This document shows positions 1 to 5,009 of a stretch of DNA of 6,409 nucleotides, in pieces. A program made the position numbers and the translations under genes. Below the pieces are notes generated by a model. It saw only the letters and a program-made list of their open reading frames with translations. It had not been told where the DNA came from and did no database searches. Positions within the stretch are counted from its first letter, which is position 1. Each line of letters starts with the position of its first letter. Source of the DNA: an uncultured Eubacteriales bacterium (GTDB lineage Bacteria > Bacillota > Clostridia > Oscillospirales > CAG-382); the NCBI GenBank assembly GCA_900554405.1, contig USHI01000082.1, positions 1 to 6,409 on the forward strand, in the 5' to 3' direction.

Positions 1-1
1 G

Positions 2-628
2 GCTGTTGCCGGTGCGATGCTTATCGCCGCCAACGCCGTGTTTATCCTTATCAGGAAGAGGATAAGCAGCCTTTCGCCCACGGCCGAAAGCACGGCGGCA
101 CGGATGAACGACCGCAGAATGGCGCGGTACGCCGCCGCCTTTTCCTCGCTTTCCCGGGTGTTTTACACCGTTTCCGCCGAAGCGCGCGCCGAAACGGTGA
201 CCGAGCTTAACGCCCGCGCCGTTTCCGCTGTCCGCACGGTGTGCGACCGCTGCCCGAAGTGCATGGGCTGCACCGTGGACCGCGCCGCGATATCCAATTT
301 CTTTACAAGCGAATTCCGGCGTGCCGGCGCGGTGACCTATTCCTCGATCCCCACTCATATCTCCGCCGAATGTGCAAGCGTCTGCGCGATGGCGCGCCTG
401 CTTAACAGGAGCACGGACGATAAAGCCGCCAAAAGCGAAAACGGGCTCGCGAGGATGGCGGATGAATATTCCGCCGTTTCCGGGCTGCTGTGTTCCGCGG
501 CGGGCGCGCAGGAGGACCGGGGCAGAAACGACCGCGCGCTTGCAAAGCGGTTGAAGGAGGCGTTTATTGCCGCCGGCGTGAAGTGCGACGGTGTACGCGC
601 CGTCGGCAGGTCCCTGCCATCAATCTGA
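2..628 (+). CDS. spoIIE: SpoIIE, membrane-proximal and central part (5' end outside window, ends at premature TGA)
   Basis: The frame is already open at the first base, so the gene starts upstream. The visible part begins with a hydrophobic stretch (about the first 18 residues, rich in A, V, I and L) followed by a basic R-K-R. This fits the last transmembrane helix of the SpoIIE membrane domain. A long polar, probably helical region follows, then a cysteine cluster CxxCxxCxxC (CDRCPKCMGC, about 242-271), a known feature of the region between the SpoIIE membrane and phosphatase domains. It ends with a segment like the start of the linker to the phosphatase (AGVKCDGVRAVG). A TGA at 626 then stops the frame. 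The phosphatase domain resumes downstream in the same frame, so this is most likely one gene broken at 611-671 rather than a separate protein. SpoIIE dephosphorylates SpoIIAA to release sigma-F in the forespore and helps place the polar septum with FtsZ. The assignment rests mainly on the downstream half. Confidence 0.
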   Translation, partial: AVAGAMLIAANAVFILIRKRISSLSPTAESTAARMNDRRMARYAAAFSSLSRVFYTVSAEARAETVTELNARAVSAVRTVCDRCPKCMGCTVDRAAISNFFTSEFRRAGAVTYSSIPTHISAECASVCAMARLLNRSTDDKAAKSENGLARMADEYSAVSGLLCSAAGAQEDRGRNDRALAKRLKEAFIAAGVKCDGVRAVGRSLPSI

Positions 629-671
629 GCTCGATGACCCATAGCCGTTTGAGACAACGCGTTGCCGAGAT
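611..671 (+). other. Disrupted junction inside spoIIE: three in-frame TGA codons
   Basis: In the spoIIE frame, TGA codons occur at 626, 635 and 650, within nine codons, while the same frame is otherwise open from 2 to 1441. The SpoIIE-like sequence before (ending near 610) and after (from about 674, VYGVRSAG) is in the same frame, so the extra or altered stretch is a multiple of three overall. I judge the gap between the two halves to be about 40 bases longer than expected for the family, from memory of the family and not from an alignment. Frame 1 stays open through this stretch and its end reads RLRQRVAEI, which has the basic/hydrophobic character expected before VYGV. Two compensating indels are therefore an alternative to an insertion. 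A 9+8-base imperfect direct repeat flanks the region, and a small hairpin (GGCAG/CTGCC, 605-618) and a palindrome CAACGCGTTG (655-664) lie in or next to it. Confidence 0.6.
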
Positions 672-1444
672 CGGTGTACGGCGTTCGTTCGGCAGGCGTG
701 ACAAAAAGCCCCGCGGAGCTTTCGCGCCTGGTCGGTTCGCTTGTCGGGACTTCCGTTTCGCCGCCGGAGATAGTTATCAACGACGGTTACGAGCTGATGC
801 GCTTTGCCACCGTACCGCGGCTGCGGGCGGAAACGGCAAAGCTTTCCGAGGCAAAGCACGGCGAGACCGTCTCCGGCGATACGGTGAGCGTTTTCGAAAA
901 TGACGACGGCTATTTTTACTGCCTTGTTTCGGACGGCATGGGCAGCGGCAGGGATGCCATGCTCACAAGCCGGCTTTCCGCGATAGTGCTGGAAAAGCTG
1001 CTTTCCGTCGGGGCGGATAAGGAAGCCGCCCTGCGGCTGCTGAACAAGGCGCTGTGCGAAAAGAACGGCGAGGTATTCGCTACGGTCGACCTGCTGGAGA
1101 TCGACCGCGTTCTCGGCAGGGCATCCGTTATAAAGGCGGGCGCGGCGCCCACACTGCTGCTGCGCGGCGGGAAGTGCACGCTCATATCCTCCGAAACGCC
1201 GCCCGCGGGGATAATGCGGGATGTTATCGCCGAAAAGAACAGCTTTTCCGTTCTGCACGGGGATGTCATAATAATGCTTTCGGACGGAGTGCTTCAGACC
1301 GAAAGCGGCAATGAGCTGATTCCGCGTGAAGGGCTTCCGCCGATGCCCTCCGCACGCGCGCTTGCCTCATATATCCTCGAACGTGCCCGCACCCTGAACG
1401 AATGCGCGGACGATATGTCCGTCTGTGTGGTGAGAATCATATAA
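662..1444 (+). CDS. spoIIE: SpoIIE PP2C phosphatase domain (stage II sporulation protein E, C-terminal part)
   Basis: This 260-residue segment is a PP2C-type serine phosphatase of the SpoIIE family. In this numbering the acidic metal ligands are all present: D73 in VSGDTV, D91 in VSDGMGSG, D208 in MLSDGV and D251 in CADDMSV. Also typical are GEVFATVDLLEID (about 136-148), IKAGAAP (157-163) and the PAGI turn. The domain should therefore be catalytically competent if it is made. It would remove phosphate from the anti-anti-sigma factor SpoIIAA and so activate sigma-F after polar division. The start is doubtful. TTG at 662 is the first start after the stop cluster and GTG at 674 is another, but neither has a clear Shine-Dalgarno sequence. 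That supports reading this as the distal half of an interrupted spoIIE and not as an independently translated phosphatase. The alternative, a real split gene giving a soluble phosphatase, cannot be excluded. The stop is TAA at 1442. Confidence 0.88.
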   Translation: MPRSVYGVRSAGVTKSPAELSRLVGSLVGTSVSPPEIVINDGYELMRFATVPRLRAETAKLSEAKHGETVSGDTVSVFENDDGYFYCLVSDGMGSGRDAMLTSRLSAIVLEKLLSVGADKEAALRLLNKALCEKNGEVFATVDLLEIDRVLGRASVIKAGAAPTLLLRGGKCTLISSETPPAGIMRDVIAEKNSFSVLHGDVIIMLSDGVLQTESGNELIPREGLPPMPSARALASYILERARTLNECADDMSVCVVRII

Positions 1445-1446
1445 AG

Positions 1447-1488
1447 TCGGGAATTAGAAGTTAGAAGTCAGGAGTCGGAAGCAGGATG
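1447..1488 (+). repeat. Degenerate 7-base tandem repeat
   Basis: Right after the spoIIE stop codon the sequence has a 7-base period. Successive units are TCGGGAA, TTAGAAG, TTAGAAG, TCAGGAG, TCGGAAG and CAGGATG, starting at 1447, 1454, 1461, 1468, 1475 and 1482. Two adjacent units are identical, the others differ by a few changes and the last is poor. The array is purine-rich on the + strand and has no coding frame of note. It directly abuts the GC-rich hairpin at 1490-1516, so the two may form one composite intergenic element. Confidence 0.6.
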
Positions 1489-1489
1489 A

Positions 1490-1516
1490 CACGGAGGGGG
1501 CGGCACCCCCTCCGTG
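1490..1516 (+). terminator. GC-rich hairpin downstream of spoIIE (possible terminator or repeat element)
   Basis: A perfect 11-base-pair inverted repeat, CACGGAGGGGG (1490-1500) and CCCCCTCCGTG (1506-1516), encloses a 5-base loop CGGCA. It lies 45 bases after the spoIIE stop codon and is very stable. It is not followed by a T-run, so it does not meet the intrinsic-terminator rule on the + strand. It could still block 3' exonucleases, act with a factor, or be part of a dispersed intergenic repeat. Confidence 0.4.
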
Positions 1517-1559
1517 CGGGCAGACTGCGAAAAAATTGCGGTTTTCGAAAAAAAAGGTA

Positions 1560-1588
1560 TTGCATTCCGCAAAAACGTGTGGTATAAT
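1560..1588 (+). promoter_or_regulatory. Promoter of tRNA-Val (sigma-A type, extended -10, A-tract upstream)
   Basis: The -10 box is a perfect TATAAT at 1583-1588, preceded by TGG (1580-1582), an extended -10 motif. A TTGCAT element at 1560-1565, matching three of six bases of the -35 consensus, sits exactly 17 bases upstream. An eight-A run at 1548-1555 just before the -35 resembles an UP element as found on strong stable-RNA promoters. The -10 box ends 16 bases before the mature tRNA 5' end, so the expected 5' leader is short. Confidence 0.82.
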
Positions 1589-1604
1589 AGCCGGGCGACG
1601 AGAT

Positions 1605-1681
1605 GTGGGTGTAGCTCAGTTGGTCAGAGCACTTGCTTGACATGCAAGGGGTCGTTGGTTCAAGTCCATTCATCCACACCA
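1605..1681 (+). tRNA. tRNA-Val (anticodon GAC), CCA encoded
   Basis: A full cloverleaf can be drawn. The acceptor stem is GTGGGTG/CATCCAC with one G-T pair, the D-stem GCTC/GAGC, and the anticodon stem CTTGC/GCAAG with loop TTGACAT. The variable region is GGGTC, the T-loop TTCAAGT, the discriminator A1678, and CCA is at 1679-1681. The anticodon GAC (1639-1641) reads GUC and GUU valine codons. The T-stem (GTTGG/CCATT) is imperfect, with a T-T mismatch at the second pair and a G-T at the first. The gene is a single tRNA with its own promoter and terminator, not part of a cluster. Confidence 0.96.
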
Positions 1682-1683
1682 TT

Positions 1684-1712
1684 AAAACCACTTGCGAAAG
1701 CAGGTGGTTTTT
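1684..1712 (+). terminator. Intrinsic terminator of tRNA-Val
   Basis: A 12-base-pair stem, AAAACCACTTGC (1684-1695) with GCAGGTGGTTTT (1700-1711), has one G-T pair and closes on a GAAA tetraloop. The T-run 1708-1712 forms the end of the stem plus one base. It begins only three bases after the tRNA CCA end. Because the downstream arm ends in T and the upstream arm begins with A, it may work on both strands. Confidence 0.88.
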
Positions 1713-1750
1713 CCGTTATATACACTCTGCACGCGGTTCGGATTCCATGC

Positions 1751-1775
1751 TTCGGGGCGTTTGTGCGCCCCCGAA
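1751..1775 (+). other. Hairpin upstream of, or covering, the start of the PAS gene
   Basis: TTCGGGGCG (1751-1759) can pair with CGCCCCCGAA (1766-1775), leaving one bulged C and a TTTGTG loop at 1760-1765. No T-run follows. One candidate start codon of the next gene, GTG at 1763, lies in the loop. The other, TTG at 1793, lies 17 bases after the hairpin. It may influence translation of that gene, but no known riboswitch or leader family is recognised. Confidence 0.4.
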
Positions 1776-1792
1776 AAGGCGGTGTAAAGGCT

Positions 1793-2788
1793 TTGATACC
1801 CGAAATTTCACAATATATCGACCTGCCCGTCGGGCGTGCGGCTGCGGCGGTGGACGGGCTTGCCTGCCCCGCGCTTCTGCTCGACCTCGGCGGCAAAGTT
1901 CTGTTTGCAAACAGCAAGGCACTCGTGCTGTTCGGCGATATCGCGGTCGGTTCGCTTTTCGGGCGTTTTGCTTACGGCAGTTCGCTTTCGGCGGTCGCGG
2001 AACGCGGAATGACGGTCGAACGGGTCTGCCTTCCGGGCGGGTGCACGGCGTTTGCCGCGGCGGTGCGCTGCGAAGGCGGCTTTATCCTTGCTTTTCACGG
2101 CGAAACCGGCGAAGCCGCCGCAAGCCTGTTTTCCGGAACGCTTCCGGGTTCGGGTTATGATACGATATTTCCTTCTCCCGGCGATACGGCGGCGCTGCTG
2201 CGCAACGAACGCTGCGCTTCGGTGCTGCGGCTGCTCGGAATGCCGTGCGGTTTCGATGAACGTGCCTGCTTCAATGCTTCGCCGCTTTTGCGCGAGGTCG
2301 GAGCGGCTTATAAACGCACTGCCGGGTTTGCCCTGCGTGCCGAATGCCCGGAAAGCTTCCCGGCATGGGGCAGCGAACGCGATCTTATCCTTGCGGCGAC
2401 CGAGCTTGTTTCCGCCGTTTCGATGTGCGGTGGGGCGGTCGGCACCGCTGTTTACTGCGAAGGAAGCGCGCTTTGCTTTTCCGCCGGCTGCGTTTCGGAG
2501 ATCGCGCCCGCGGCTGCGGAATCGCTTTCGAGGCTTCTGCCGCCGAAAAAGGGGCTTTTCGCCGCGGAATACGATGTTACACTGGCATTTTACCTTGTGC
2601 GGCTCGCGGCGGATGCGAATCTGTGGGAGCTTTCGGCACATTTCGACGGCAGGGTGTTTTCGGCGGAAATAACGCTTGCACGTTCCGCACGGGCGCTGCC
2701 GCTCATCGCCCGCGAGCCGGATATACGCGGTCTGGAATCCGCGGTGGAAAGACGTGTCGGCATTCTGCCGGCGAAAGGAGAAAAATAA
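1793..2788 (+). CDS. PAS-domain protein with degenerate histidine-kinase-like ATPase fold
   Basis: The protein is 331 residues from TTG 1793. Residues about 19-105 look like a PAS sensor domain (DGLACPALLLDLGGKVLFAN). Residues about 163-300 follow the order of a histidine kinase ATPase domain: a PLLREVG helix, an N-box-like helix (ERDLILAATELVSAVS), a hydrophobic G1 region (FSAGCVSEI) and a closing helix (TLAFYLVRLAADA) before a last strand ending in ITLA. The expected N-box Asn is Ser, the G1 DxGxG is missing, the GLGL motif reads TLAF, and no phospho-acceptor His is evident. It is probably a non-catalytic sensor. No membrane segment or signal peptide is seen, so it is likely cytosolic. The start is uncertain: TTG 1793 has AAAGG only two bases upstream and GTG 1763 has a weak GGGG, while the frame further upstream crosses the terminator and tRNA. 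No clear promoter was found between the tRNA terminator and the gene. Its TAA overlaps the tex ATG by one base. The exact family is not recognised. Confidence 0.8.
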   Translation: MIPEISQYIDLPVGRAAAAVDGLACPALLLDLGGKVLFANSKALVLFGDIAVGSLFGRFAYGSSLSAVAERGMTVERVCLPGGCTAFAAAVRCEGGFILAFHGETGEAAASLFSGTLPGSGYDTIFPSPGDTAALLRNERCASVLRLLGMPCGFDERACFNASPLLREVGAAYKRTAGFALRAECPESFPAWGSERDLILAATELVSAVSMCGGAVGTAVYCEGSALCFSAGCVSEIAPAAAESLSRLLPPKKGLFAAEYDVTLAFYLVRLAADANLWELSAHFDGRVFSAEITLARSARALPLIAREPDIRGLESAVERRVGILPAKGEK

Positions 2789-4932
2789 TGGATATAAATG
2801 CAAGGATCGCTTCGGAGCTGGGCATTTCCCGTTCGCGCTGCGATGCCGCAATCGGGCTGATAGACGAGGGGAACACCATCCCCTTTATCGCACGGTACCG
2901 CAAGGAGGCGACGGGCTCGCTCACCGATGAGCAGCTCCGAACGCTTTACGAAAGGCTCACCGCCTACCGCGCGCTGGACGAACGCCGCGCGGATATTCTG
3001 CGCCTGATCGAGGCGCAGGGCAAGCTCACCCCGGAAATAACCGATTCCGCCGAAAGGGCGCAGACGCTCGCGGAGCTGGAGGACATATACCGTCCCTACC
3101 GCCCGAAGCGCAGAACGCGTGCCTCCGTTGCCGCGGAGGCGGGGCTTACGCCGCTTGCGGAAATACTTCTTGCGCAAAACGGTGCGACCGTGCCGGAATC
3201 GGCGGCTGAAGCCTTTATAAACTCCGAAAAGGGGATCGAGACCGCACAAAAGGCGCTTGCCGGCGCGATGGATATCATCGCGGAGCGGATCAGCGACGAT
3301 GCCGCCGTGCGCAAATGGGTGCGCGAACCGACCTACCGCACCGGCAGGCTTGTAACAAAGGCAAAAAAGGAGGAGGACAGCGTTTACCGGCTTTATTACG
3401 ATTATTCCGAGCCGTTATCGCGCATACCCTCCCACCGCGCGCTTGCCGTGAACCGCGGCGAAAAGGAAGGGTTCCTTTCCGTCGGGGTGGAGGCGGACAA
3501 GGAGCGCATAACCGAATGGATTACCGCGCGTTTTGTGAAAAAGCAGCCCGCGGAATGCGGCAAATACGTTGCCGCCGCAGCGGCGGATGCCTATGAAAGG
3601 CTTATAGCGCCCTCCGTCAAAACCGAAATGCGCAACACCGTCACCGCCGCCGCGCAGGAACAGGCGATATCCGTGTTCGGCGAAAACCTGCGCAATCTGC
3701 TCATGCTTCCGCCGGTGCGCGGGAAGGTTGTCATGGGGTTCGACCCGGCATACCGCACCGGGTGCAAGATCGCCGTTGTGAATGATGTCGGCGATGTTCT
3801 GGATACCGCCGTCGTTTACCCCACCCCGCCGCAGAACCGGCGTGAGGAAGCGAAGAAAACCTTAAAGGCGCTTATCGCGCGGCACGGCGTGGATATAATC
3901 TCAATCGGCAACGGCACCGCCTCCAAGGAAAGCGAAATATTCGTCTGCGAGCTGATAAAGGAGCTCGACCGCCCCGTGAGCTATATCATGACGAGCGAGG
4001 CGGGCGCCTCGGTATATTCCGCCTCCAAGCTGGCAAGCGAGGAATTCCCGCAATACGATGTTTCGCTGCGCAGCGCCGTTTCCATCGCGCGGCGGCTTCA
4101 GGATCCGCTTGCGGAGCTCGTGAAGATCGATCCGAAGGCGATAGGTGTGGGGCAGTACCAGCACGATATGGAACCGAAGGCGCTCGACACCGCGCTTTCC
4201 GGCGTGGTGGAGGGCTGCGTTTCCCGCGTGGGCGCCGATCTTAATACGGCATCGGTCTCGCTGCTTTCACATATCGCGGGGATAAACCTTACGCTGGCAA
4301 AGAACATATACGAATACCGCACGACGGTCGCGCGGTTCAAAACAAGGGCAGAGCTGAAAAAGGTCAAGGGCGTGGGCGAAAAGGCGTTCAAGCAGTGCGC
4401 GGGCTTTCTGCGCGTGCCGGAAAGCCGGCTCGTGCTGGATAATACCGGCGTTCACCCGGAAAGCTACGAGGCTGCGACGGCGCTGCTCGGTATGCTCGGG
4501 TATGCCGAATCGGACGTGCGTGCGCGCAGGTTCGGCGATATCCGCGAAAAGCTTTCGCATTACGGCGAGGAAAAGGCCGCGCGTGAGCTTGGGATCGGCA
4601 TTCCGACGCTTTCGGATATAGTGACCGAGCTCGAAAAGCCGGGCAGAGACCCGCGTGACGAGCTCCCTCCCCAGATACTCCGTACCGATGCGATGGATAT
4701 CTCGTCGCTCAAGGCGGGCATGGAATTCACGGGGACAGTGCGCAATGTCGCCGATTTCGGTGCTTTTGTCGATATCGGCGTGCATCAGGACGGGCTGGTA
4801 CATATCAGCCGCCTTTCGGACAAATTCGTAAAACGCGCAAGCGATGTGTGCAAGGTCGGCGATATAATAAAAGTGCGTGTGATCGATGTCGACGTTGCAA
4901 AAAAACGCATATCACTCGAAAAAATACTCTGA
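2788..4932 (+). CDS. tex: Tex, RNA-binding transcription accessory protein
   Basis: This 714-residue protein has the complete Tex layout. The N-terminal helical Tex domain opens with ELGISRSRCDAAIGLIDEGN and contains IPFIARYRKEATG. The YqgF/RNase H-like domain starts near residue 316 (MGFDPAYRTGCK). Helix-hairpin-helix motifs lie at about 489-545 (HIAGINLTLAKNI, VKGVGEKAF), with the Tex-typical PKAIGVGQYQHD just before. An S1 RNA-binding domain fills about 641-712 (TGTVRNVADFGAFVDIG, DGLVHISRLS). Tex proteins bind nucleic acids, associate with RNA polymerase and affect transcription. Their exact biochemical role varies between species. The start ATG 2788 is well supported by AAAGGAG at 2774-2780, seven bases upstream. 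The upstream stop and this start share an A (TAATG), so the gene is probably translationally coupled to the PAS gene. The length is slightly below that of many Tex proteins, but no domain is missing. The stop is TGA, showing that TGA is a stop here. Confidence 0.97.
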   Translation: MDINARIASELGISRSRCDAAIGLIDEGNTIPFIARYRKEATGSLTDEQLRTLYERLTAYRALDERRADILRLIEAQGKLTPEITDSAERAQTLAELEDIYRPYRPKRRTRASVAAEAGLTPLAEILLAQNGATVPESAAEAFINSEKGIETAQKALAGAMDIIAERISDDAAVRKWVREPTYRTGRLVTKAKKEEDSVYRLYYDYSEPLSRIPSHRALAVNRGEKEGFLSVGVEADKERITEWITARFVKKQPAECGKYVAAAAADAYERLIAPSVKTEMRNTVTAAAQEQAISVFGENLRNLLMLPPVRGKVVMGFDPAYRTGCKIAVVNDVGDVLDTAVVYPTPPQNRREEAKKTLKALIARHGVDIISIGNGTASKESEIFVCELIKELDRPVSYIMTSEAGASVYSASKLASEEFPQYDVSLRSAVSIARRLQDPLAELVKIDPKAIGVGQYQHDMEPKALDTALSGVVEGCVSRVGADLNTASVSLLSHIAGINLTLAKNIYEYRTTVARFKTRAELKKVKGVGEKAFKQCAGFLRVPESRLVLDNTGVHPESYEAATALLGMLGYAESDVRARRFGDIREKLSHYGEEKAARELGIGIPTLSDIVTELEKPGRDPRDELPPQILRTDAMDISSLKAGMEFTGTVRNVADFGAFVDIGVHQDGLVHISRLSDKFVKRASDVCKVGDIIKVRVIDVDVAKKRISLEKIL

Positions 4933-4934
4933 AT

Positions 4935-4954
4935 TTGCAATTTTGCTATTGCAA
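4935..4954 (+). promoter_or_regulatory. Dyad overlapping the gdhA -35 box (operator candidate)
   Basis: TTGCAAT (4935-4941) and ATTGCAA (4948-4954) form a perfect 7-base inverted repeat around six bases. The second arm contains the whole proposed gdhA -35 box. The centre-to-centre distance is 13 bases, a little over one helical turn, so a dimeric regulator could bind one face. The site follows the tex stop by two bases, but there is no T-run after it, so an intrinsic terminator is less likely. No regulator family is assigned. Confidence 0.45.
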
Positions 4955-4977
4955 TCCTTCAAAACCGGTAGTATAAT
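4949..4977 (+). promoter_or_regulatory. Promoter of gdhA (sigma-A type)
   Basis: The -35 element is TTGCAA (4949-4954, four of six consensus bases) and the -10 is a perfect TATAAT (4972-4977), with a 17-base spacer. The -10 box ends 32 bases before the gdhA ATG, leaving a leader of about 25 bases that holds the ribosome binding site. The layout matches that of the tRNA-Val promoter in this window (TTGCA, 17 bases, TATAAT). Confidence 0.82.
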
Positions 4978-5009
4978 CCAAGGTACAGTCACTACAAGGA
5001 GAATATCAT

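Noticed and set aside
626..652. UGA recoding (selenocysteine or tryptophan) or ribosome hopping to explain the spoIIE stops
   Set aside because: All three stops are TGA, but tex ends naturally at TGA and TGG is used for Trp. SpoIIE has no known selenocysteine, and no matched take-off and landing codons place the ribosome in the right frame. An indel or assembly cause is simpler.
1447..1488. CRISPR array
   Set aside because: The units are 7 bases and contiguous, without spacers.
1514..1792. Open frame continuous with the PAS gene, starting at GTG 1514
   Set aside because: It runs through the tRNA promoter, the tRNA-Val and its terminator, and its translation there has no protein-like character. 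The gene must begin after the terminator.
2344..2787. Upstream extension of the tex frame
   Set aside because: It overlaps the PAS gene in another frame and reads as a basic, cysteine- and arginine-rich shadow. ATG 2788 has a strong ribosome site and a normal Tex N-terminus.
1808..2851. Long minus-strand open frame (347 codons)
   Set aside because: It is the antisense shadow of the PAS gene and tex start. It is rich in Arg and Lys as expected from GC-rich complements, and has no ribosome site or recognisable domain.
4935..4954. Intrinsic terminator of tex
   Set aside because: The dyad is only 7 bp, AT-rich and followed by TCCTTC with no T-run. It overlaps the gdhA promoter, so an operator role is more likely.
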